Assembly: GCF_963678635.1 (NCBI RefSeq)
Contig: NC_087063.1
Coordinates: 46,912,101-46,976,100, forward strand
Direction: 5' to 3'
DNA: 64,000 bases
Source of the DNA: Symsagittifera roscoffensis
Lineage: Eukaryota > Xenacoelomorpha > Acoela > Convolutidae
Position numbers and translations under genes: made by a program. The notes below the pieces were generated by a model. The model made no database searches. It saw nothing but the letters and a program-made list of their open reading frames with translations, and was not told where the DNA came from. Of the stretch, positions 1 through 11,278 are shown in pieces; the first letter of the stretch is position 1; each line of letters opens with the position of its first letter.

Positions 1-1517
1 TTTCAAAGGAGCGCTTAAATGATCTAATTAGCCTCGGAGGGACCGTTTGATTTTCACTAAGGAGGGTTACTAAAGGGCTTAGCGCGCTCCGGAGGGTAAC
101 TTCGGAGGGTTCCCTGAAATTTCCAAATTTTCATTCTTTTGCCTCCAAGGAGTCTCCGACCAGTGTCAAAATGAATCACAATAGGCTAAATTTACTCTGG
201 GGTTTTATTTGAACTACTTTGGAGGGTCCCTCAAAAAATTTTCACTAAGCAGGGTTGTTAAGGGGCCTAACAGTCTCCGGAGGGTTTTTTCGGAGAGTTC
301 CAAAAAATCACGAAATCAAATGCTCTCGTCGATTGCGGTCTAACTTACTTAGAACAAGGTTAGTTCAACCGGTCAACCTACCTTGTGGGATAAAAATGGG
401 GTATTATGAAACTCTCCGTCGCTCGGAGGGTTACCTAAAATTTGGACCCTCCAAACTGATAAATTCTAAAAAAAAATGCTCTTTCCTGAAACTATCAACC
501 ACAAAACGGTTGAAGGTCAGAAAAGTGATATAAAAAACGTCGTTTTATTGTACCAAAATTGTTGCGATCGGTTTATTAGTCTATGAGAAATCAGCAAAAA
601 TGCGGTTGCTAAATTGTCCGTTTTTCACTACTTCTATAGGTTTTCAGAGACTTTTTTTCGCAATTCTTGCTGAAAATGCTTAAAACTACTTGAAATGAGC
701 GCAGTAGCCCTGTACAGTACTGGAAAAATGCCAAAAACCCTGCCAAAAATGGTTTAGAAACAAAAATTTGGCCAAAGTTATCCGATTTGGACCCTCCGAT
801 TCCTTCCTTTTCCGATCTTTAAGTCTATCTCTATCTACGGAGTTTTTCGGAGGGTTATATAAAAACTGTTCTAGTAAGTGAGCTCTCGTTATGCTAGCAA
901 ACTCCTAGTGCAAAAGTTTTCATCGCTTTACCTCTAAAAACTCAAAAATTCAATCCTGAAAACGTAGAGGAAATTCGGAAAATTACTAAAAATTTTGATC
1001 TATTTTTTCCGCTTAGTTTCGATTTTTAGGGGTTCTGAACTACGTAGTAGCTCACTGCTTAGAACCTTTTTATTTTTCGGAAAAACTCGGATATTCAAAA
1101 ATCTGGGGTTATTTTAGGTCGAAAATCGGTATTTTTCAACAAAATTAGGGTGTTTTTTGGGTCTAAATGGGAGATAGGTAATATATAATTAGGGAAATAA
1201 CCTATTAGTAGTCGTTAATCAATAATTTTATACCCTACTGTACACAAAAATATCCAAATTAAGACCCTCAACTCGGTCGTTAGTAATCGATGGAGGGTAC
1301 AATCGGACCGAGCCAATTGGGTCACCCATCACCTAAGTTTATTGAAGTATTACTCGAACGATACTAAAATTGTGCTAACGATACCCTACAGTCGTTGTGG
1401 ATGTTGTCCCTGTTGCGTCTTGAACACGTCTGTCAGCTTGCAACTCTACCCTCCAGTCACCGGCAAAATTATCATTAACGTGCTTAAATACTCAAACAAC
1501 ACTCAAGGGAGGGTATC
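1..1517. other. Non-coding stretch rich in GGAGGGT motifs (eIF3M upstream intron or beyond)
   Basis: No credible coding exon was found here on either strand; open frames are short and of AT-driven composition. The stretch is notable for many copies of GGAGGGT or its complement ACCCTCC, near positions 37, 61, 93, 107, 211, 281, 426, 446, 790, 852, 1291 and 1449, often next to TTCC or TCC so that short inverted pairs form. If the eIF3M gene extends leftwards this is intron; otherwise its role is unknown. Confidence 0.5.
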
Positions 1518-1842
1518 CAACCCTTCACCAAAACACACAATCTTTCTATCAGAAATGATATGAATCAATCTGAAACAACAACAAATAGGAAGGTCAGATC
1601 ACATCTCGTCCGGAAATAACATATAAACTGTCACTTTGTGTTTTTTACTGTTTTTGGTAGACTCGCGTCATCATCCAGGTCCAACGTGATATCCGCCGTC
1701 ACCAACAACCAAAACACTCGAACTTTCGATCAGTAATGATATAAATCAATCTGAAACAATAACAAATAGGAAATTCAGGTCACATCTCGTCCGGAAATTT
1801 TATATAAACTGTCATTTTTTGTTTTTTACTGTTTTTGTTCAT
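1518..1842. repeat. Two-copy tandem repeat, period about 181 bp
   Basis: Two direct copies, roughly 1518-1660 and 1700-1842, share long blocks: a CAATCTGAAACAA-type segment, an ACATCTCGTCCGGAAAT segment, and ATATAAACTGTCA followed by TTTTTTACTGTTTTTG. They differ by scattered substitutions and small indels, so this is a diverged tandem duplication. No coding potential was seen. Confidence 0.8.
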
Positions 1843-2300
1843 TTTTGAGTTTTTCTACTGTTTTTTTTTTGTACTTTTTCCTTTTCAAGTAACTGTTTTT
1901 GTGGTTTTTTCTTGGTTATACACTATTTTTGTTTGATTTCACGCTTTCTCTTTAATTGTTTTTGGTCCCAGTGCCTCGGGATGAGCGGGCTCATGACTTC
2001 CCACCTAACCCTCCGATCCCGGGAGTTTTCGGTCTTAACTAGGTTATTTTCCTAGGTCGTAGCCAGTTATTTTTCTGGTCTGTTATGTTCATCCATCAGC
2101 CAAACGACTTTCGATCAGCTTTCGTTTACATGCGAAAATATCCACATAGCTGTCTCGGATCCCCAGACCTTGTGATTACTTTTAAAAAGACGGCTAGAAA
2201 ACCATAATTTATTAGTTTTTTTAGTGACAGTTATATACTAATTCCATTGGAGATGGATTGACTCTTTCCTCGACTCTAACTTCTCATGCTCTGAAATGCT
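1843..2300. other. Non-coding spacer, nothing recognised
   Basis: AT-rich spacer with poly-T tracts and one GC-richer patch near 1975-2030 containing another ACCCTCC motif. No gene, RNA or repeat copy was recognised. Confidence 0.4.
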
Positions 2301-4500
2301 AAACAATATTGGAGTTAATTTATCGTTCATGGCATTACAGTAGCTAAAATATGTATTCAAATTTTTTCAGCAGGGGTTAAATTTGAGAAGCGAAAAATTT
2401 AATTTGAAAAATTGATTTTTAAACGTTTAAGAATTTTTTTCAAACTTCAAATCGATTGATTGAGCCACGAACGGTTTTCCAGCTAAAAAGTTGCCTAAAA
2501 TCTTCACAAATTATCAGGCACGAATTGTGTTCAGATTGAATGTTTTAATAACCAGATTGATGCCGTCAGTGAAGTTTCATCTCATTGATCAACATTCGAA
2601 ACTATCTGTGTTCTTTTGAAAAATAAAACTAGTAAGAAGACCCCAATTGTTTTTTAACTGAACTGTTTACATTCAGGATGAAATTAAAATTTTTTTCAAT
2701 TTCATCTATCTTGACTTCGCCACAAACAGTTATCCGGCCAAAATACTATCTGAGAGTCTTAAAACAACGTCTCAGGCACATAAAAATTCCTTTTTTGTGG
2801 TTTCATAACAAGATAAATGCTGTCAGTGAAGTTTCATCTCATTGAACGATGTGATATGTTTGAGAGTATTAGTATTCATTCCAAAATTGAAGATCGCAAA
2901 TTGAGCAAAAATGTTTTACGAGGAGTTCACATTTTGAGCTTCATAAAATCAATAGATGATGAAAAAATCAAAAATCCCTAACCTCAAAACAAAAAAAATC
3001 TGCTCAACCTCAATTTACCCATTTTTTAAAAGCTGCATTTCGATGAATCAGGAGTAGTTGGAAAGCTCTTTTTATTGGTTAACCGTGGAATTTGTGAAAG
3101 ATGTGTAGTTAAAATGTTTAATAGCTAACCAAAGGCTATATCTTCGACAAAATTCAATTTTTTTGAAAATTTTCAGTTTTCTTGTGAAATTTCGTCATTA
3201 TTGCTGTAGCCACATTTAGTTTCAAGCTAAAAATTTATTGGTGATTTTTCTAAGGTGCATTAGACTCATATGGGGATCGTTTTTCATAGGGTTGATTATC
3301 AGAATAAACCTGTCAGTGAATTTTAATCTCTTTGAACATGCTCGAGAGAATCAGTGTTCACTCCAAAATTGAAGATCATAAAACGACTCTTATTTTTTTT
3401 ACTCATTGAGGTTGTCTCATACAGTCTATGAGGGGTTCACATACACAGTTTTAGCTGCATGAGTCCAATAGATGATGGAAAGCCTTAGCATTGAAAAAAA
3501 AATTGGTCCAACTTCAATTTACTCAATTTTTAAATGTTGCATTATGATGAACAGGGAATCTTTGGTAAGGCAATTTTATTAGTTAGACGTGGAAATTAAA
3601 AAAAAAACATACAGTGAAAACGTTTTATAGCTAATCAAAGGCTAAATGTTCGCCAAAGTTTGATTTTTTTTGAAAAATTTCAACAATCTTGTCAAACTTC
3701 ATCATACTTGGTTTAGCCACCTATAGTTTGAAGCTAAAAGTTTATCTGAGACTTTTTTAAAGTGTATGAGATTTCTATGCGAATAGTTTTTTATAGGTTT
3801 GTTGGTCAGAGTAAATCCGTCAGTGAAGTTTAATCTCAGTGAAGAACAAGGAGTCATTGAAAAACCCTCATTAGTGCCTAAATGTGGAAGACAAACAGAA
3901 TTCTTATTTTTAGTATACTATAGCTGACCAAAGGCTAATTCTCAGCCAAAATTCAACTTTTCGAAAAAAATGGTTTTTCAATTTTCATAGTTTTCAAGCA
4001 AGCAAATTGTTTTCATGCATAATTTTTGATCTGAAACACTTCCAAAGTGTAGTAGACATATATGAGGACCCGTTTAACTGCTTTCATGTCCAGATTGAAT
4101 GGATCAATGAAGTTTCATCTAATTGAACGTTTTTTGGATTATATCAGTTTTCACTACAAAATTGAAGCTCGTAATTTGACCCAAAAAAGTTTATTTCAAT
4201 TTTTTCTTTTTTGGAGATATATTATACAACTCATGGAGTTCACATGAAAAATTTCATAATTAAATGTCAAATGGGTGATGAGAAAATTAAAAGTGAGCCG
4301 AAAGAGAGCAGAAAAGGCCCCACACCCAAAAATTTCACCTAAGCTTAAATTTGAGTTTCTCAAGTTCTAGAAATCGCATTTTAACAAATAAGTGCTTGCT
4401 GGAAAGATGTTTCCAATTAGTAGACGTAGGGCGTGTCTGATTTCTAAAAAACTCAGCATTGAAAACAATCAAGGGCTAAACATTTTCTCTGCCAAAAAGT
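2300..4500. repeat. Diverged tandem repeat array, period about 270-510 bp
   Basis: A block reading approximately GTCAGTGAAGTTTCATCTCATTGAAC recurs near 2567, 2820, 3309, 3820 and 4105, and again near 7235 and 7520. A second block (GCTAACCAAAGGCTA followed by TTCGCCAAAATTCAA) recurs near 3124, 3633 and 3911. The copies are substantially diverged, so the array is old. The right part is included in the larger duplication starting near 3519. All frames are closed by stops. Confidence 0.75.
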
Positions 4501-5522
4501 GTCATCTCTAGGGCTAAAAACTAAAGTTGTGGAAAATAACTCCAAAATTATTTGAATAAAAGAAATAACATTACCATCGTGTTCCTTGTTCAAAATAGGG
4601 CCTAGACATGATATTATTAGAGGTCATTTTTCTTTAGTAATTTATTTGTCAATTCTTTCGAATCTGAATCACCTCGATCAAAGTCGGATTGTTAGAGTAA
4701 CTACACTTTATTGTAGATTTTTGATTTAGGGTTGGAAAGTTAGCCCTAAAAACTTTTTTTAGTCCAGTTGGTTAATTTAGCTCGAGAAACCACTAGAATC
4801 GTTGAGTTCTCAAAAATTCATCTTAACTCAAAAATTGATACATATTTAGAAACGACATGAGCAGGGCTTTCCAAAAAAAATAAAAATATTGCCCAAGAAC
4901 ACCTGTTTTGACCCTTTTTCTGCAAACCATAAATTGACCCAAACTGACATTTGCTTGGCACCAAATTTTTTTAGACCGTTTTTTTTTCAGTTTTTTTCCA
5001 ATAGGTTGTCTTAAAGTTGTGTCTTATTGCTAAAAATTGAAATCCCAAGTCTCTCAGACACCGGGAACCTTTTTGAGCCGATGCAAAAACACGAGGGTCG
5101 GCACTTACCAAAAAATGACACGGCCAGGCTTAAAACCCGTTGTCAAAAAAGAGTCTAACTTTCAGTTTGTGCAAAAAAAAGTTTGAGTTCGAAATTCGGC
5201 ATCTCCATCACTAGGGGGTAACACCTGTTGTCGTGGAAAAATTTACAGAGTTTTATTTGTATTAGAAAAGTTTGCGAAATATTGAAGATTATTGAAATTT
5301 GTTTACGTCCACTCCCTCGCTTTCGCATACTTGAACGAAAGTTTTCTAGCTCGCCAATTCAATCCAAAAATTAAGCAGATGTATTCAGCCAATGTGAGAC
5401 GAGACAAATTCACTGTTTTCCACTTGGTTTACTGCGACTTAAGTGTATTATTTGGCTCAATTTTCGACCAATATTAAATCGAGATGTATTATTCTTGTTA
5501 AATTTATGGGAGAATTTATGGT

Positions 5523-5553
5523 AGAAAAATAAGATTGACATTCGCCAGCATCG
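5523..5553 (+). pseudogene. Remnant of duplicated eIF3M exon, 3' end plus intact 5' splice site
   Basis: The last 31 bases match the 3' end of the true exon (9844-9877) apart from a 3-bp deletion and one or two substitutions, and they are followed by the same GTGAGTGTA donor and matching intron sequence. The fragment stays in frame and would read RKIRLTFASI. The remaining roughly 325 bp of exon and its 3' splice site are absent, so it cannot be spliced in as a normal exon. It lies in the upstream copy of the 3.5-11.3 kb duplication. Confidence 0.85.
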
Positions 5554-6776
5554 GTGAGTGTATGCTATTTTGATCAATTGATTTTAAGTATAATAACTAC
5601 AAAGCCAACCTTATCGCCTTAGCAATAGAAACCAACCAAAATAGTAACCAGAACTCTGGATCTGTAGATCAATTTTTATTCCGCTGAGTATTATAAAAAT
5701 TGATATATATATATAATTCGTTGACTTTCTTCACACCATTTTTTATTCTCAAAATTTGAAATAGAAAGCTTCAATTTTCGAATTTATTTACGCCCCCATC
5801 CCTCTTTCTGGAAGCTTTGAATTTGGAAATACGAAGCTTTGAATTTCGAGTTTCTTTACTCCAACCACCACCCTTTTCGGAAGCTCAAATGTATTTTGGA
5901 ATAGGTAGCTTTGAATTTCGAGTTTTTTACGCCCGCGATCCCTCCTTCCGGAAGCTCAAGTGTTTGAAAATCTTTGTTTCTTTCACCCGATTGTATTTAA
6001 CTAGATTGTTATTGAGATGTTTTTTTCTTTTGCGTTTAGCACATTCTTAAGATGCTCTTAAATTTTACAGAAACGCAATCATACATACAGAGGTGCGATA
6101 ATTTTCCAAAGAATAAAATTGCAATCGCACATACAGAGGCGATGTTCCATTGGTCGCTATTTAAAGATTAATTGAAATTGAATTAGGAATTAAATTGTAT
6201 CACTCCTGCTTTCAAAAATAGATAGTAATTTTCAGAATCTCAAGCGAAGTTAAATTTCCTTCTCTCGATCTAGTTGTCTCAAATTGGGATATTTTTCTAC
6301 CAGAGGTCAACCATTTAAGATTTTGGAGAACTCTTGAATGATTTTTTCCTTTTTTTGAAAATCGAAAGGTGAATTATTTTCTTGTTGTTTATTTGTTTCC
6401 GGTTTCTTAGAGCTCATGCACTTTTTTCGTCTCTGAATTGGCGCCCCGCCCCTTATCTTGTTCATTGACACTTCTCCAACTTTCTTTTGACTGTATTTTT
6501 GTCTGTTAGGGCTTCACAGAGTGCGACCAAGTATTTCTGCCCTGCTGGTTTTTTTTATAACTTCCATAATTTCTAATTTTATCAATTTCAAAAAGGACGA
6601 GATTTTTCAGCTGATCCGTTTATGAACTTCAGATAGCTTTAACTTTGTGTTTTTCAAAATTGGAATTTGTTTGAAATTCAATCTTTTTTTCAATTGTTGA
6701 AGGGAACTTTTGTTGGGAGTCTTAATGATTTTGTGAAGACGTTAATAAGGCGTGTTGGTTTTTTCCCTGTTTTCAG

Positions 6777-6891
6777 TAAAGATTCCGGATTGCGTTCAAC
6801 CTCGAAATTGTTTTTTTTTGCAGGGTTTTTTGGTATTTAAACGGTTTCCCTAAACAAGCCTAATAAATCCGGAATATCTAATCTGTTCCAG
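6777..6891 (+). repeat. Exon-like repeat module, copy 1 (both splice-like sites present)
   Basis: A 115-bp segment preceded by CCCTGTTTTCAG (a consensus-like 3' splice site) and followed by CAG|GTAAGA (a consensus-like 5' splice site). It begins TAAAGATTCCGGATTGCG and ends with a block like AATCTGTTCCAG. All frames contain stops, so it is not protein-coding. The same module recurs through the downstream intron. Whether it is ever spliced is unknown. Confidence 0.6.
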
Positions 6892-9518
6892 GTAAGAAAA
6901 TTATATAACAGATTTCAAGTTGGACGTCGTTTTTACTCAATTTTTAAATGTTGCATTATGATGATGAACAAGGAATCTTTTGAAATGTAATATCATTGGT
7001 TAGACGTGTAAAATAAAAAAAACATACAGTTAAAACGTTTTATAGCTAATCAAAGGCTAATAAATCTTCGCCAAAGTTTGATTTTTACTGAAAAATTTCA
7101 ACTATCTTGTCAAAATTCATCATATTTGCTTTAGCCACCTATAGTTTGAAGCTAAAAGTTTATCTGAGACTTTTCTAAATTGTATGAGACATCTATGGGA
7201 ATCGTTTTTTATAGGTTTGATGATCAGAGTAAATCCGTCAGTGAAGTTTAATCTCATTGAAGAACAAGGACTCATTGAAAAACCCTCATTAGTGCCTAAA
7301 TGTGGAAGACAAATAAAATTCCTGTTTTTAATGTATTATAGCTGACCAAAGGCTAGTTCTCAGCCAAAATTCGACTTTTAAAAAAAATTGGTTTTTCAAT
7401 TTTCATAGTTTTTAAGCAAGCAAATTGTTTTCATGCATAATTTTTGATCTGAAACACTTCCAAAGTGTAGTAGACATATATGAGGACCCGTTTTACTGCT
7501 TTCATGTCCAAATTGAATGGATCAATGAAGTTTCATCTCATCGGACGCATGTTGGATTGTATCAGTTTTCACTACAAAATTGAAGCTCGTAAAATGACCC
7601 AAAAAAATTTTTTTTCATTTTTTTCTTTATTAAGGTATACTATACAACTCAAGGAGATTTCACATGAATATTTTCATCCTTAAATATCAAATGAGTGATG
7701 AGAAAATCAAACGTGAGCCGAATTATCCCCAGACCCAAAAATTTCACCTTGGCTCAAATTTGAATTTCTCAAGTTCTAAAAATCGCATTTTAGCAAATAA
7801 GTGCTCACTGGAAAGCTCTTTCCAACGAGTAGACATAGGGTGTGTATAATTTAAAAAACATCAGCATTGAAAACAACCTTAGGCTAAACACTAAACCTAA
7901 GTTTGCTTTTCTCTGCCAAAAAGTGACATCTCTAGGGCTAAAAACTAAAATTGTGGAAAATAAGTCCAAACAAATTTTAATCAAAAAAATAACAACACTA
8001 TCGTGTTCCTCGTTCAAAATAGGACTTAGAGGTCATTTTTTTTAGAAAACTTATTGGTCAATTCTTTCGAAGCTGAATCACCTCGATCAAAGTCGGGTTG
8101 TCAGAGTAAGTACACTTTATTGCAGATTTTTCGTTTAGGGTTTGAACGCTAGCCCTAAAAACTTTTCTTTATAGTCCGGTCGGTAAATTTAGCTCGAGAA
8201 ACCATCAAAACCGTTGAGTTTTCAAAAATTGGATAATTTTTCGATGAGAAACAGACTTGAAAAAAATTTCGAACCTGGTGCTTAAATTACGATAGACTTA
8301 AATAGCCCTAAAGTTTTAAATATTCATCTTATCTCAACAATTGATACATATTCAGAAACGGCATGAGCAGGGCTTTCCAAAAATATAAAAATAGTGCCCA
8401 AGAACACCTGTTTTGACCCTTTTTCTGCAAACCATAAAACGACCAAAAACTGACATTTGCCTGGCACCAAATTTTTATAGACCATTTTTTCAGTTTTTTT
8501 TCCAATAGGGTATCTAAAAATTGTGTGTTATTGCTAAAAATTGAAATCCCAAGTCTTACAGACACCGGAACCCTTTTGAGCCGATGCAAAAAGAAACGAG
8601 GGTCGGCAATTGCCAAAAAGTGACACGGCTAGGCTTAAAACCTGTTGTCAAAAAAGAGTCTAAATTTTAGTTTGTTCAAAAAAAAAAATTGAGTTCGAAA
8701 TTCGGCGTCTCCCTCACTAGGGGGGTAGCACCTGTTGTCGTGGAAAAATTGACAGAGTTTTATTTGTCTTAGAAAATTTTGCGAAATATTTGAGATTATT
8801 GAAATTTGTTTACGTCCACTCCCTCGCTTTCGCATACTTAAACGAAAGTTTTCTAGCTCGCCAATTCAATCCAAAAATTAAGCAGATATATTCAACCATT
8901 GTGAGACGAGACCAATTCACTGTTTTCCACGTGGTTTACTGCGACTAAGTGTATTCTTTGGCTCAATTTTCGACCAATAACAAATCGAGATGTAATATTC
9001 TTGTTGGATTTATGAGAGTTTTTTTAAAGTATGACTGCAAATTATCGTTAGGAGCTATAGAAGTGTTAGGAAGTTCACAGGGAATCGATTCAATTTCTTT
9101 TGCGTTATTTTTTCAGCTCTTTAAGGGATGAGTCCTAAGGTTTATGTTATTTTTGTTCTCCTTCTCTATTTGCGATAACCATCAATTTTAATCGGTTAAG
9201 CTCATAGAAAAGTTACGACGTAGTATCTTTAGCTCATGGTTCTGAACGTTATTTTTATTTGTTTTATCTTCAAGATATTTGTTTATCTTTATGAAATCTC
9301 AGCAGCTAGCAACCCGATTGTTTTACCGTATGATGGCTTCCTTGTTGCTTGAGCTGAGATGACTGAGAGAATTGTTAAAAATTTAAGTTTCAACAAAGCG
9401 TCCTACTTTTTTTTCTGGAGCTTGTATTGCTATGAGATTTCCAATGTTATTTTGATGTTTTCTAATTATTTGACACGCGAAATGGGAGGTATCATTTATT
9501 ACATGGCTTTTTTATTAG

Positions 9519-9877
9519 ATTGCTCCATGAAACTCTAATTACGTGCAATGAAGGTGCGCTGGCCGCCAAGACCATGTACGAGCTTCTCAGCTCATACACG
9601 GGTGAAAAAGCAGGCGAAGCTAGAGAAGATTCAATCAGATGTGTCGAGGCAGAGCTGAAGAACCCAAATGTGTATTTATTCGACCACCTGATTGGTTTGA
9701 AACCCGTAGAGGCTCTTAAAGGAACTAAGATATACGAGTTGTTGGATATTTTCGTGAACAAGAATTTGACAGAATACCAGAAGTTTGAGGGGCTGAATAA
9801 AACGTTCCTGGAGGAAAGCTCTTTTGACCAGGGAGATCTGCTCAGAAAAATAAGATTATTGACATTAGCCAGCATCG
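9519..9877 (+). CDS. EIF3M: eIF3 subunit M, internal exon (PCI-region helices)
   Basis: The gene encodes a core PCI-domain subunit of eIF3, the cytoplasmic complex that organises the 43S pre-initiation complex on the small ribosomal subunit. The exon begins after a TTTTTATTAG acceptor and ends before GTGAGT. It supplies the last base of one codon, 119 full codons and the first base of the next. Family-typical features are LLHETLITC, YELLSSYT, an NPNVYLFDHLIGLKPVEAL segment and RKIRLLTLASI. These correspond to roughly residues 165-285 of the 370-380 residue animal protein, the helical repeats leading into the PCI module. Codon use is richer in G and C than the surrounding DNA. The ATG/TTG near 9520 is not a start; upstream exons must lie outside the window. 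Identity is recalled from the family, not from a search. Confidence 0.93.
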
Positions 9878-11121
9878 GTGAGTGTAGGCTATTTTGATCA
9901 TTTGGTTTTAAGTATAACAATAAGAGACCCAACCTTATCTATCGCCTTAGGCATAGAAACCAACCAAAATATTAACCAGAACTCTGGATCTGTAGATCAA
10001 TTTTTTTTTCCGCTCAGTATTATAAAAATTGATATATATAAATAATTCGTTGACTTTCTTCACCCATTTACTATTCTCAAAATTTGAAATAGAAAGCTTT
10101 GATTTTCGAATTTATTTACGCCCCCATCCCTCTTTCTGGAAGCTTTGAATTTGGAAATACGAAGCTTTGAATTTCGAGTTTCTTTACTCCCACCACCCCT
10201 CCTTTCGGAAGCTCAAATGTATTTTGGAATAGGAAGCTTTGAATTTCGAGTTTTTTTACGCCCGCGATCCCTCCTTCCGGAAGCTCAAGTGTTTGAAAAT
10301 CTTTGTTTCACTCACCCGATTGTGTTTAACTAGATTGTTATTGAGATGTTTTTTCTTTTGCGTTTAGCAAAGTCTTAAGATGCTCTAAAATTTTACAGAA
10401 ATGCAATCATACATACAGAGGTGGCGGAGGTGCTATAATTTTCCAAAGAATAAAAGTGCAATCGTACATACAGAGGCGATGTTCCATTGGTCGCTATTTA
10501 AAGATTAATTGAAATTGAATTAGGAATTAAATTGTATCACTCCTGCTTTCAAAAATAGATAGTAATTTTCAGAATCTCAAGCGAAGTTTAATTTCCTTCT
10601 CTCGATCTAGTTGTCTCAAATTGGGATATTTTTCTACCAGAGGTCAACCATTTAAGATTTTGGAGAACTCTTGAATGATTTTTTCCTTTTTTTGAAAATC
10701 GAAAGGTGAATTATTTTCTTGTTGTTTATTTGTTTCCGGTTTCTTAGAGCTCATGCACTTTTTTCGTCTCTGAATTGGCGCCCCGCCCCTTATCTTGTTC
10801 ATTGACACTTCTCCAACTTTCTTTTGACTGTATTTTTGTCTGTTAGGGCTTCACAGAGTGCGACCAAGTATTTATGCCCTGCTGATTTTTTTTCACCTTA
10901 CATAATTTCTAACTAGGAATTTTATAAATTTCAAAAAAGACGAGATTTTTCAGCTGATCCATTCTTGAAATTCAGAGAGCTTTAACTTTGTGTTTTTCGA
11001 AATTGAAATTAGTTTGAAAACCAATCTTTTTTTCCAATTGTTGAAGGGAACTTTTGTTGGGAGTCTTAATGATTTTCGTGAAGACGTTAATAAGGCGTGT
11101 TGGTTTTTTCCCTGTTTTCAG

Positions 11122-11237
11122 TAAAGACTCCGGATTGCGTTCAACCTCGAAATTGTTTTTTTTGCAGTGTCTTTTGGTGTTTAACGGTTTCACTAAACAA
11201 GCCTAATAAATCCGGAATATCATCTAATCTGTTCCAG
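11122..11237 (+). repeat. Exon-like repeat module, copy 2 (both splice-like sites present)
   Basis: The duplicate of the 6777-6891 module: preceded by CCCTGTTTTCAG, followed by CAG|GTAAGC, 116 bp, ending AATCTGTTCCAG. It lies in the large eIF3M intron 1.2 kb downstream of the real exon donor. The reading frames are closed. Confidence 0.6.
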
Positions 11238-11278
11238 GTAAGCAAATTATATAACAGATTTCAAGTTGGACATCATTT

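Larger units (their letters stand above)
3519..6930. repeat. Upstream copy of a tandem segmental duplication (exon largely lost)
   Basis: This 3.4-kb segment is colinear with 6931-11278: both begin with the block ACTCAATTTTTAAATGTTGC and both end with a GTAAG-like donor followed by ATTATATAACAGATTTCAAG. The copies lie head to tail. The main difference is about 835 bp present at 9012-9847 of the downstream copy and replaced by about 20 bp near 5512-5530 here. That missing part holds nearly all of the eIF3M exon. Confidence 0.85.
6931..11278. repeat. Downstream copy of the segmental duplication, carrying the functional eIF3M exon
   Basis: This copy matches 3519-6930 in order and orientation. 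Its extra 0.85 kb contains the exon at 9519-9877 and its upstream flank. Because it keeps the complete exon with acceptor and donor, this is the copy that serves the gene. The two copies differ by many small substitutions and indels, so the duplication is not recent. Confidence 0.85.

Noticed and set aside
5292-5477. Possible conserved exon (61-codon frame, similar sequence at 8800-8990)
   Set aside because: The similarity is explained by the segmental duplication; the frame is disrupted in the second copy and no splice sites or family match were seen.
9492-9932. 146-codon open frame on the minus strand
   Set aside because: It is the shadow of the eIF3M exon on the opposite strand; only the + strand reading matches a known family and joins the terminal exon.
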